From positions 1 to 45,593 of the forward strand of contig JASEEX010000012.1 in NCBI GenBank assembly GCA_030019415.1: DNA of 45,593 nucleotides, written 5' to 3'. The notes under the pieces are model-generated. The model was not told the origin of the DNA. It searched no databases and saw nothing but the letters and a program-made list of their open reading frames with translations. The position numbers and the translations under genes are program-made. Positions 35,094 to 42,411 of the stretch are shown here, piece by piece. The DNA is from Thermodesulfovibrionales bacterium (GTDB lineage: Bacteria > Nitrospirota > Thermodesulfovibrionia > Thermodesulfovibrionales > SM23-35). Numbering within the stretch: position 1 is the stretch's first letter; each line of letters starts with the position of its first letter.

Positions 35094-37981
35094 GTATCCT
35101 GTCAAAGGACTATAAAAACACCCTTAATCTTCCCCAGACAGACTTTCCGATGAAGGCAAATCTTTCCCAGAGAGAGCCAGAGATACTTAAGTTCTGGGAG
35201 GAGAGAAAGATATACGACAGGATCCAGGAAAAGAATCAAGGCAAAACTCCTTATATCCTGCATGACGGGCCTCCCTATGCAAATGAACGCATCCACATTG
35301 GACATGCATTAAACAAGATACTCAAGGACATAATTGTCAAATACAAATCAATGAAGGGCTTTTATTCTCCGTTCGTTCCCGGCTGGGACTGCCACGGCCT
35401 TCCAATAGAACATCAGGTTGACAAAAAACTCGAACTCGAAGGCATAAAAGACAAGGTAGATATTCTTGAAAAGAGAAAGCACTGTAAGGATTATGCGGAA
35501 ACATTCGTGGATATACAGAAACATGACTTCTGGAGGCTCGGGGTTTTTGGTGACTGGAAAATTCCTTATCTAACAATGTCCTCCAGATATGTAGCATACA
35601 TAGTTAGGGAGTTTACCCATTTTGTGAAAGAGGGATATGTTTATAGAAAGAGAAAGCCTGTACACTGGTGCCCTTCCTGTGTCACCGCCCTTGCAGAGGC
35701 AGAGGTGGAGTATGCTGATAAGGAATCACCCTCGATCTATGTGAAGTTCAGGGTTGAAAGTATTCCTGAAGGAAAAGAAATTTTGTTTGACGAGTTTCCC
35801 AGGATCGAACATTATTTTGTTGCATGGACGACCACACCATGGACGCTTGTAGCCAATCTGGCTTTGTGTTTACATCCTGCATATTCTTACCATTTAGTAA
35901 AGGTAAATATTGGGCAGGGTAGATATGAGATCTACATCATTGTAGGAAAACTCTTGGATGTTTGCATGAAAGAGTTTGGTTTCAAGTCCTGCAGGGATAA
36001 GGATGTACCTGATGTTGGAGAATATCAAGTTATTGCTACCTGGGGGGGCGAAATTCTTGAAGGAATAATGTGCAAACATCCGTTTATTGATAGGAAATCA
36101 AAAGTAATCCTTGGTGACTTTGTTACTGTTGGCGAGGGAACTGGTATTGTGCATATCGCACCGGGTCACGGAGAAGACGACTACGAGATTGGACTTAAGT
36201 ATGGCCTTGATATCTATGCGCCCGTTGACGATAGAGGAAGATTCACAAAAGAGGCAGGGGAACTTGAAGGCCAATTCGTATTTAAGGCAAATGCGAAAAT
36301 AATAGAGATTTTGAAAAATAAGAATTCCTTGATAAAAGAAGAGAGGTTTATCCATTCTTATCCCCATTGCTGGAGATGCAAGAAGCCTGTTATTTTCCGC
36401 GCAACAGAGCAGTGGTTCATCTCGATCGAGCATAACGGTCTGCGGAAACGTTGTCTCGAAGAGATTGACAGAGTAAACTGGATTCCCCGCTGGGGAAGGG
36501 ACAGGATTTATGGTATGGTCTTAAACAGACCTGACTGGTGCATATCGAGACAGAGGGCATGGGGAGTTCCAATAACACTGATAAAATGCGATAGCTGTAG
36601 TGGATTTATTAAGGAAGAGGAAGTGTTCGAAGGGATTATAAAATCTTTTGAAGAAAAGGATGCTGATATATGGTTTATAAAAAGTGTAGATGAGTTTTTA
36701 CCTTCAGGGTATAAGTGTAAAAAGTGTGGAGGTAATTCATTTTCAAAGGAGATGGATATACTTGATGTCTGGTTTGATTCAGGTATAAGCCATGCTGCTG
36801 TCATAGGTATAGATAAAAGGCTTAACTGGCCTGCTGATATATATCTTGAAGGGAGTGACCAGCACAGGGGATGGTTCCAGAGCTCGCTGCTAACAGCTGT
36901 AGGGACAAAAGGTAAAGCTCCTTACAAGACTGTACTCACACACGGCTTTGTTGTTGATGGCCAGGGTAAAAAGATGTCCAAATCTCTCGGAAATGTCGTA
37001 GCACCACAGGAGGTCATAAAGTCGGATGGTGCAGAGATACTGAGATTATGGGTTTCGGCCAAGGATTATAGAGATGACATAAGGATATCTAAAGAGATCC
37101 TCGAGAGGCTTACAGAGGCATACAGGAAGATAAGGAATACCTGCAGGTTTCTGCTTGGTAACCTTTACGATTTTGATTATAGGGATTATAGCTATGCCCT
37201 TTTAGAGATAGACTCAAAGATAGACAGATGGGCAATGAGCAGGCTCCAGACACTTATAGAAACGGTTACCTCAGCATATGAGAATTTTAACTTTCATGAG
37301 GTCTTTCATGCCCTCTACAATTTCTGCGTTGTTGACATGAGCTCCTTTTATCTCGATGTCTTGAAAGACAGGCTCTATACATTTAAACCGGGCTCTATGG
37401 AAAGGCGTGTTACCCAATGGGTCCTTTACCAGATACTCTCAACAATGACACGATTAATGGCGCCAGTACTTTCATTCACCGCAGAAGAGGTCTGGCAGAA
37501 TATAAAGCAAAGAGCAAAGAGCAAAGAGCAAAGAGAAGAAGACATAGAAGATTCGGTTTTTCTTGCCTCATTCCCGGAGGTTGATGAAAAGTATTATGAC
37601 CAGGAGCTTGAAAAAAAGTGGGATGATCTATTTGTACTGAGAAGTGAGGTGAATAAGGCACTCGAGATTAAAAGGGCGGAGAAGTTCCTGGGGAATTCCC
37701 TCGAGGCAAAGGTAATACTCTATCCACCGGAGAGATATAATGCCCTCCTTTCAGAATACAGAGATTTCTTACCAGCATTTTTTATTGTCTCAGCAGTAGA
37801 GATTACAGATCAAAGTCCTGATGCCTCCTATAAAAGCAGAGAGATAGAGGGGTTTGAGGTTAAGGTAGAGAAGGCATCAGGGGCAAAATGTCAGAGGTGC
37901 TGGAATTGGAGCGAGAGTGTTGGTAGATTTAAAGAGGCACCCGAAATCTGCGAGAGGTGTTATGAGGTTATCTCTGGATAA
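35090..37981 (+). CDS. ileS: Isoleucyl-tRNA synthetase
   Basis: IleS charges tRNA-Ile. The 963-residue product has the HIGH motif in GPPYANERIHIGHALNK (about residues 58-74), the editing domain (TTPWTL at about 247-252), KMSKSLGN (about 627-634) and a C-terminal zinc site CQRCWNW / CERCYE (about 933-958). The GTG start overlaps the upstream stop. Residues 806-815 (KQRAKSKEQR) come from a (GCAAAGA)x4 array in a variable linker of the anticodon-binding domain. lspA follows directly, a common ileS-lspA arrangement. Confidence 0.98.
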   Translation: MSILSKDYKNTLNLPQTDFPMKANLSQREPEILKFWEERKIYDRIQEKNQGKTPYILHDGPPYANERIHIGHALNKILKDIIVKYKSMKGFYSPFVPGWDCHGLPIEHQVDKKLELEGIKDKVDILEKRKHCKDYAETFVDIQKHDFWRLGVFGDWKIPYLTMSSRYVAYIVREFTHFVKEGYVYRKRKPVHWCPSCVTALAEAEVEYADKESPSIYVKFRVESIPEGKEILFDEFPRIEHYFVAWTTTPWTLVANLALCLHPAYSYHLVKVNIGQGRYEIYIIVGKLLDVCMKEFGFKSCRDKDVPDVGEYQVIATWGGEILEGIMCKHPFIDRKSKVILGDFVTVGEGTGIVHIAPGHGEDDYEIGLKYGLDIYAPVDDRGRFTKEAGELEGQFVFKANAKIIEILKNKNSLIKEERFIHSYPHCWRCKKPVIFRATEQWFISIEHNGLRKRCLEEIDRVNWIPRWGRDRIYGMVLNRPDWCISRQRAWGVPITLIKCDSCSGFIKEEEVFEGIIKSFEEKDADIWFIKSVDEFLPSGYKCKKCGGNSFSKEMDILDVWFDSGISHAAVIGIDKRLNWPADIYLEGSDQHRGWFQSSLLTAVGTKGKAPYKTVLTHGFVVDGQGKKMSKSLGNVVAPQEVIKSDGAEILRLWVSAKDYRDDIRISKEILERLTEAYRKIRNTCRFLLGNLYDFDYRDYSYALLEIDSKIDRWAMSRLQTLIETVTSAYENFNFHEVFHALYNFCVVDMSSFYLDVLKDRLYTFKPGSMERRVTQWVLYQILSTMTRLMAPVLSFTAEEVWQNIKQRAKSKEQREEDIEDSVFLASFPEVDEKYYDQELEKKWDDLFVLRSEVNKALEIKRAEKFLGNSLEAKVILYPPERYNALLSEYRDFLPAFFIVSAVEITDQSPDASYKSREIEGFEVKVEKASGAKCQRCWNWSESVGRFKEAPEICERCYEVISG
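37507..37534. repeat. In-frame heptamer array (GCAAAGA)x4 in ileS
   Basis: Four perfect 7-bp units encode the Lys/Gln/Arg-rich linker of IleS. The same unit (CAAAGAG in another register) and its variant CAGAGAG make up the array in tsaD. Confidence 0.95.
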
Positions 37982-37984
37982 ATA

Positions 37985-38437
37985 ATGAGACGGTTCAGAA
38001 ATGTATCCCTTATCTCGTCATTTGTAATAGCAATAGACCAAGTAACAAAGTATCTTGTTGTCAGCTATATAAATCCCTTTGATTCTATAAAGATCTTCCC
38101 TTTCCTGCATTTAGTAAGTGTCAGGAATACGGGTGCTGCATTCGGGATGCTTGAGAATGTGGGCAGTGGTTTTTTTATAACGGTATCGGTAATCGCCATA
38201 GTCTTTGTGGTATGGCTTCTGATCAAAGATAAAAGGGATTATCTCGGCCTTTCCCTCATACTCGGTGGTGCAACAGGCAACCTCATAGACAGGATATTTC
38301 TCGGGCAGGTTGTGGATTTCATAGACATCTCGATAGGGAGATTTCACTGGCCAGCATTTAATGTGGCCGACTCTTCCCTTACAGTCGGTATCATGATTGT
38401 CCTCTTAACCCCTCTTTTAAAGAAGAGGCACCTCTGA
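37985..38437 (+). CDS. lspA: Lipoprotein signal peptidase
   Basis: LspA cleaves the signal peptide of diacylated prolipoproteins in the inner membrane. The 150-residue product has four membrane segments and the family motifs: DQVTKYLV (about residues 19-26), VRNTGAAFG (about 46-54), GNLIDR (about 99-104) and FNVADSSL with the second catalytic Asp (about 125-132). It lies between ileS and lgt; Lgt performs the preceding step on the same substrates. Confidence 0.97.
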   Translation: MRRFRNVSLISSFVIAIDQVTKYLVVSYINPFDSIKIFPFLHLVSVRNTGAAFGMLENVGSGFFITVSVIAIVFVVWLLIKDKRDYLGLSLILGGATGNLIDRIFLGQVVDFIDISIGRFHWPAFNVADSSLTVGIMIVLLTPLLKKRHL

Positions 38438-38439
38438 CG

Positions 38440-39228
38440 ATGCACCCTGTATTATTCAAGATTGGCCCTTTGACAATACACACCTACGGAGTCCTTGTGG
38501 CTTCTGGTTTTCTCCTCGGCCTCGGCCTCGCTGTCAGGCGGGCGAGGAAAGAGGGCATCCCATCAGATAAGATAGTGGACCTCGGCTTCTATATTCTCCT
38601 GTCAGCTATCATAGGTTCAAGGCTATTCTTCATTTTAATGAACGCCGGCTACTATCTTAAAAATCCCCTGGAGATATTAAAGATATGGGAAGGTGGTCTC
38701 GTCTTTTATGGAGGCCTTATATTGGCCATTCCAACAGCTGTCTGGTATGTAAAAAAAAATACCCTGGGCGTCTGGAATACAGCAGATTTGTTTGCCCCTT
38801 CAATAGCGATTGGTCATGCTATGGGAAGGATCGGGTGTTTTTTTGCTGGCTGCTGCTATGGGAAGCCATCAGAAGGGCTTCCATGGGCGGTTACATTCAC
38901 CGACTCCCAATCCCTCGCCATGACAGGAGTCCCACTGCATCCGACACAACTTTATGAGTCCATGGGTGAGTTCATTAGTTTTCTCTTACTCGTAATCTTA
39001 AGAAAATACAAGTCCTTTAATGGCCAACTTTTCCTGACATATATACTCCTTTATTCTGTCCTGAGGTTTATAGTTGAATTCTACAGAGGTGATGTGGATA
39101 GAGGGTTTATTACATCTCAACTCTCTCTGGCCCAGGGAATCAGTATACTGATGTTTTTGGTTGCGGTAGCGGGACTTGTTATTTTAAGACAAAGAAAAGT
39201 CCGCCTCAGGCGAAAAGGTAAGACTTAG
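38440..39228 (+). CDS. lgt: Prolipoprotein diacylglyceryl transferase
   Basis: Lgt moves diacylglycerol from phosphatidylglycerol to the lipobox cysteine of prolipoproteins. The polytopic 262-residue product has the signature around AMGRIGCFFAGCCYGKPS (about residues 127-144), the GGLVFYGG block (about 86-93) and HPTQLYES (about 167-174). The last residues (KVRLRRKGKT) are encoded by TCCGCCTCAGGCG (39200-39212), a palindrome shared with purL and the lysC leader. It starts 2 bp after lspA and ends 14 bp from convergent tsaD. Confidence 0.97.
   Translation: MHPVLFKIGPLTIHTYGVLVASGFLLGLGLAVRRARKEGIPSDKIVDLGFYILLSAIIGSRLFFILMNAGYYLKNPLEILKIWEGGLVFYGGLILAIPTAVWYVKKNTLGVWNTADLFAPSIAIGHAMGRIGCFFAGCCYGKPSEGLPWAVTFTDSQSLAMTGVPLHPTQLYESMGEFISFLLLVILRKYKSFNGQLFLTYILLYSVLRFIVEFYRGDVDRGFITSQLSLAQGISILMFLVAVAGLVILRQRKVRLRRKGKT
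39200..39212. repeat. TCCGCCTNAGGCGGA-type palindrome in lgt
   Basis: TCCGCCTCAGGCG lies in the last codons of lgt. Related copies lie at 16042-16056 (purL) and 29987-30003 (before lysC), and a half copy (CGCCTGAGG) lies just before thrC near 24988. Confidence 0.65.
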
Positions 39229-39242
39229 GATTTATCCTCTCT

Positions 39243-40277
39243 TTAGAGTGGCATGTATGCCTTTGGATTTAAATCAAGCCCGACGGTATCTCCTGCCTCA
39301 AGATGGTAATATCCTGCTGATGCAATCATGGCTGCGTTGTCAGTGCAAAAAGATGCAGAAGGTGTGAAGATTTCTACTTCTCTTTCGTCTCCCATCTCTT
39401 TCATCCTTCTCCTTAGCTCTCTGTTTGCAGCCACCCCGCCTGTGAGGACAACCCGTTTAATGCCCTCTTTTTTGATTGCCCATTCTGTTTTCCTTACAAG
39501 GACATCGATTATAGAAGCTTGGAAGGAAGCGGCTATATCGTTTACTCTCTGCTCTCTGCTCTCTGCTCTTTGCTCTTTCACGAAATTCAGTACTGCTGTT
39601 TTCAGTCCGCTGAAGCTGAAATCAAAGGACTCTGGCAGGTATGCCCTCGGGAAGTCTATTGCCTTGGGATTTCCATCTTGTGCGATTTTCTCGATTATCG
39701 GGCCACCAGGGTATCCGAGGCCAAGGAGCTTTGAGACCTTATCATATGCCTCACCTGCTGCATCATCCCTCGTCCTGCCAAGCTCCCTGTATTTACCAAA
39801 ATCGTCAACTCTGTAAAGGCATGTATGTCCTCCCGATACAATGAGGGCAAGGAATGGAAAGGATGGAGTGCGTGGGGGAAACTCTGTTTCCCCCACGGGC
39901 CCCCTTTCACTTAAAAAGCAGGAGAATATGTGACCCTCGAGATGGTTCACTGCAACGAGGGGAATTCCTTTTGAATAGCATAAGGCCTTTGCAAAAGAGC
40001 AGCCTACAAGGAGAGAGCCTATCAGGCCAGGACCATGACATGCAGCAACACCGGAAAGATCCTCAAGTTTAATATTGGCAGCCTTTAATGCCTCATCAAC
40101 AACAGGCCATATCATCTCTATATGCCGGCGGGATGCAAGTTCAGGGACAATACCACCGTATTTTTTGTGTACCTCTGTCTGGTTTGAGACAATGTTGGAT
40201 AGGACCTTTGTTCCATTCTCGACGACAGCTGCTGTTGTGTCATCACAGGAGGTATCAATCCCTAAGATTAGGCTCAT
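39243..40277 (-). CDS. tsaD: tRNA N6-adenosine threonylcarbamoyltransferase
   Basis: TsaD adds the threonylcarbamoyl group of t6A37 to ANN-reading tRNAs. The 344-residue product has the ASKHA fold with GIDTSCDDTTAAVVENG (about residues 6-22), VNHLEGHIF metal-site histidines (about 107-115), LIVSGGHTCLY (about 143-153) and the C-terminal GGVAANRELRRRM. Two inserts are visible: residues about 127-135 from a perfect 12-bp hairpin (39871-39897), and about 233-244 from a heptamer array (39545-39579). Its start overlaps the end of lolA by 23 bp. Confidence 0.97.
   Translation of the reverse strand: MSLILGIDTSCDDTTAAVVENGTKVLSNIVSNQTEVHKKYGGIVPELASRRHIEMIWPVVDEALKAANIKLEDLSGVAACHGPGLIGSLLVGCSFAKALCYSKGIPLVAVNHLEGHIFSCFLSERGPVGETEFPPRTPSFPFLALIVSGGHTCLYRVDDFGKYRELGRTRDDAAGEAYDKVSKLLGLGYPGGPIIEKIAQDGNPKAIDFPRAYLPESFDFSFSGLKTAVLNFVKEQRAESREQRVNDIAASFQASIIDVLVRKTEWAIKKEGIKRVVLTGGVAANRELRRRMKEMGDEREVEIFTPSASFCTDNAAMIASAGYYHLEAGDTVGLDLNPKAYMPL
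39545..39579. repeat. In-frame heptamer array (CTCTCTG)x3 plus CTCTTTG, CTCTTTC in tsaD
   Basis: Five 7-bp units encode KEQRAESREQR in TsaD. On the coding strand the units read CAGAGAG and CAAAGAG, the same family as the ileS array 2 kb away. Confidence 0.95.
39871..39897. repeat. In-frame perfect hairpin in tsaD
   Basis: CGTGGGGGAAAC (39871-39882) pairs over 12 bp with GTTTCCCCCACG (39886-39897) around a 3-base loop. It encodes about ten residues (GPVGETEFPP) in a surface-loop position before the ALIVSGGHT block. No T-run follows and it is inside a gene, so it is not a normal terminator. Confidence 0.9.
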
Positions 40278-40938
40278 ATATAGTTACGCCCTTTGGTAAG
40301 GAAGGCTCAAACAATCCGTCTTCCAACCCTGTATTAATCTTCACATCCTTCAGCGTTATCTCTATTCTGTTTGAATAAGAATCGTTTACGGTGAACGAAC
40401 CTATTGGGAATTCGCCCTCAGAAGGTTCGATCTCTATAGAGAGTATCCCTCCCATTGAAGTTTTTGGTTTCAGGAGAAGACTTCCGTTCTTTCCAGATAC
40501 AAAGAACTCTTCCTGAATTCTTCCAAATCCACTCAGAAGGGCTATCGGTGCCCGGCCATAGGTATTCCTGCCAAATTTTCCCCTGAATGCCTGCCTTTCC
40601 TTTTTCTGATATATTATGATCTCATCACTATTAATAAGAACCTCCTGGGCTACTTCTCCCTTATACTCCCACCTCATCTTCATCGGCCTCTTTATGAAGA
40701 ATTGACCTTTATATGTATCAATGCGCTTAAGGTCCTTAATATGGCTCTTCTGAATAAAGCTACCCCTTATGTCTTTAATGTTCTCATATGCCTTTTGAAT
40801 CCTTGCAATGTCCTCCTCAACGGATGAGGCAGCAATAGAAACAGTGAAAAGTGAACAGTGAAAAGTGAACAGTGAAAAAACCCAAACTATTAAAGGCAGA
40901 AGATTACTTTTTAGCCGCTTGCTAATTATCTTTTTCAT
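40255..40938 (-). CDS. lolA: LolA-like outer-membrane lipoprotein carrier protein
   Basis: LolA-like proteins carry lipoproteins across the periplasm. The 227-residue product has an N-terminal signal peptide (about residues 1-37, Lys-rich then hydrophobic, ending SIAAS) and the LolA fold with IRGSFIQKSHIKDL (about 57-70), KRPMKMRWEY (about 83-92) and repeated beta strands. Part of the hydrophobic core of the signal peptide (about residues 21-32, FSLFTFHCSLFT) is encoded by a 7-bp-period array. It overlaps tsaD. A lipoprotein role agrees with lspA and lgt nearby. Confidence 0.88.
   Translation of the reverse strand: MKKIISKRLKSNLLPLIVWVFSLFTFHCSLFTVSIAASSVEEDIARIQKAYENIKDIRGSFIQKSHIKDLKRIDTYKGQFFIKRPMKMRWEYKGEVAQEVLINSDEIIIYQKKERQAFRGKFGRNTYGRAPIALLSGFGRIQEEFFVSGKNGSLLLKPKTSMGGILSIEIEPSEGEFPIGSFTVNDSYSNRIEITLKDVKINTGLEDGLFEPSLPKGVTIYEPNLRD
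40842..40876. repeat. In-frame heptamer array (CAGTGAA/AAGTGAA alternating) in lolA
   Basis: The units CAGTGAA, AAGTGAA, CAGTGAA, AAGTGAA and CAGTGAA follow in tandem. On the minus strand they encode part of the LolA signal peptide. Confidence 0.95.
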
Positions 40939-41039
40939 TACTTTTAACCTTTTCAGAAGTCCCTTTTGGGCAGCCTGCGATTGATTTATGAAATACTAAA
41001 ATAGCATACCACATAGAAATTTTCCTTTACAATATTAGT
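40939..41039. other. Upstream region of lolA, no gene seen
   Basis: About 100 bp precede lolA on the minus strand. The stretch is AT-rich and probably holds its promoter, but I cannot assign boxes with confidence. Confidence 0.4.
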
Positions 41040-41290
41040 TTTACAGCAGTAAGCATCTCCAATTCCGTGAGGGCAGGATATAGTGTTTGAGCGGATTCTT
41101 TTGCCGATCCTGAACTTGATTCAGGACCCATTGAGAATTTATTAATATAAAGAGGCAAAAGCCTCGGAGTCCCGCACTATGACATAGTGCGGGACGAGAA
41201 TGAGCGAAAACACTATATCCTGCCCTTTATTACCATTTAAAAATTAAAGTTAAATCCTGTCACGAAAAAAGAGATGCTTACTTTACAGCA
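41040..41290. mobile_element. MITE-like element with terminal inverted repeats and 9-bp target duplication
   Basis: A 9-bp direct repeat, TTTACAGCA at 41040-41048 and 41282-41290, flanks 233 bp. The ends of this segment are perfect 11-bp inverted repeats (GTAAGCATCTC at 41049-41059, GAGATGCTTAC at 41271-41281). Inside is an 18-bp perfect inverted pair (GGGCAGGATATAGTGTTT at 41071-41088 and its complement at 41208-41225), an inner CTTTTGCC/GGCAAAAG pair, a TCCTGAA/TTCAGGA hairpin and a 13-bp hairpin GTCCCGCACTATG-A-CATAGTGCGGGAC. It has no coding capacity. It lies between divergent lolA and the moaE-like gene. Confidence 0.75.
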
Positions 41291-41426
41291 ATTCCCTCTT
41301 ACGTACATAATAAAATGTATAGTAATAAGATTTTCCGAGTCGACAATTAAAGACAGTTGTGCATTATTGATTAAAACAGGTCATAGGGTTTATAGTTTTC
41401 CATTGATGTAATAAAGGGGGTCTTAA
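41291..41426. other. Leader region of the moaE-like gene
   Basis: These 136 bp are AT-rich and end in an AAAGGGGG ribosome site at about 41413-41420. I see no gene or clear promoter. Confidence 0.4.
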
Positions 41427-41777
41427 GTGATTGAAAAATGGATAGCAGAGATAAAGGGAAGCTCAAATCTTAGGGAACTCGGGATGATCCTTATACATAA
41501 TGGAATTGTGAGAGCTACCTCAAAAGATGGAAAGAGCGTAAAAGGCGTGCATCTCTCTTACGATAAGGAAAAACTAAACTTCCTGATAGCCGAGTTTAAG
41601 AAAAAAGAGGGTATCGTCGCAATAAAGGCCTGGATAAATGAAGGGACCCTTAATGCTGGCGATGATATAATGTATGTATTAGTTGCCGGAAGGCTGAGAA
41701 CAGACGTCCTACCAACATTTGAAGAGCTTTTGTCGAGGATAAAAAGAGAGGTTGTTTCCAAAGAGGAGTTCTCTTAG
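41427..41777 (+). CDS. MoaE-like molybdopterin synthase large subunit
   Basis: The 116-residue product resembles MoaE, which with thiolated MoaD inserts the dithiolene sulfurs into molybdopterin. Typical parts are GMILIHNGIVRATSKDGKSV (about residues 19-38), AWINEGTLNAGDDIMYVLVAG (about 67-87, here described as the Gly-rich strand pair) and the end VVSKEE with the conserved lysine. It is shorter than E. coli MoaE (150). The GTG start has a strong ribosome site. No intact MoaD lies beside it; the only carrier in the window is the broken one at 26340. Confidence 0.8.
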   Translation: MIEKWIAEIKGSSNLRELGMILIHNGIVRATSKDGKSVKGVHLSYDKEKLNFLIAEFKKKEGIVAIKAWINEGTLNAGDDIMYVLVAGRLRTDVLPTFEELLSRIKREVVSKEEFS

Positions 41778-41844
41778 AAAAGAAGATAGGTGTGATAGAA
41801 TTTGTGAAAGAAGCAGAAATCTATCGATAATTTAAGGAGACACC

Positions 41845-42300
41845 ATGCTTAGCGCAAAGGATATAATGACCAAGGATGTAATAACAGTTAAACTAGCCAC
41901 TACCATAGAAGATCTGGCACGGATACTCATAAAACACCGAATCAGCGGTACCCCTGTAGTTGATGAAGATGGTAATTTAATAGGCATAGTCACAGAGAAT
42001 GACCTCATAAGCAAAAACAAGAGGCTCCATATCCCTACCATATTAAGGTTGTTCGATGCCTTTATACCACTCGGTACAAGCAGACTGGAGGGGGAGATTA
42101 AAAGGATGGCTGCATCCACTGTAGGCGAGATATATACAAGAAATGTGATTACTATAGATAAAGACACGCCCATGGAGGATATCGCCACAATAATGACGGA
42201 GAAAAAGATACATCTCTTACCCGTTTTAAAGGAAGGAAGATTAGTCGGAATCATTGGCAAAAAGGATCTCATAAAGGGCATCGCTGGTCAATCTGAATAA
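41845..42300 (+). CDS. Two-CBS-domain protein
   Basis: The 151-residue product is a tandem CBS pair (about residues 7-60 and 93-148), marked by DIMTKDVITVKLATTIEDLA, SGTPVVDEDGNLIGIVTEND and a second LLPVLKEGRLVGIIGKKDL. Such stand-alone pairs bind adenine nucleotides and act as energy sensors; the partner is unknown. An AAGGAGAC ribosome site precedes the ATG. It lies 67 bp after the moaE-like gene and 111 bp before ilvE. Confidence 0.92.
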   Translation: MLSAKDIMTKDVITVKLATTIEDLARILIKHRISGTPVVDEDGNLIGIVTENDLISKNKRLHIPTILRLFDAFIPLGTSRLEGEIKRMAASTVGEIYTRNVITIDKDTPMEDIATIMTEKKIHLLPVLKEGRLVGIIGKKDLIKGIAGQSE

Positions 42301-42411
42301 AAGACCTCAAAAATTTATTTCTCTCGGAAATATCCTCATGTGCTAAAATGTCAATTATGAAAACTTAATTATTGAACAGGCTCAAATTAATTATTCGGTA
42401 TAATTAAGGCT

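Noticed and set aside
3961-40876. CRISPR array
   Set aside because: The tandem units are 7-8 bp with no spacers, and no cas gene is in the window.
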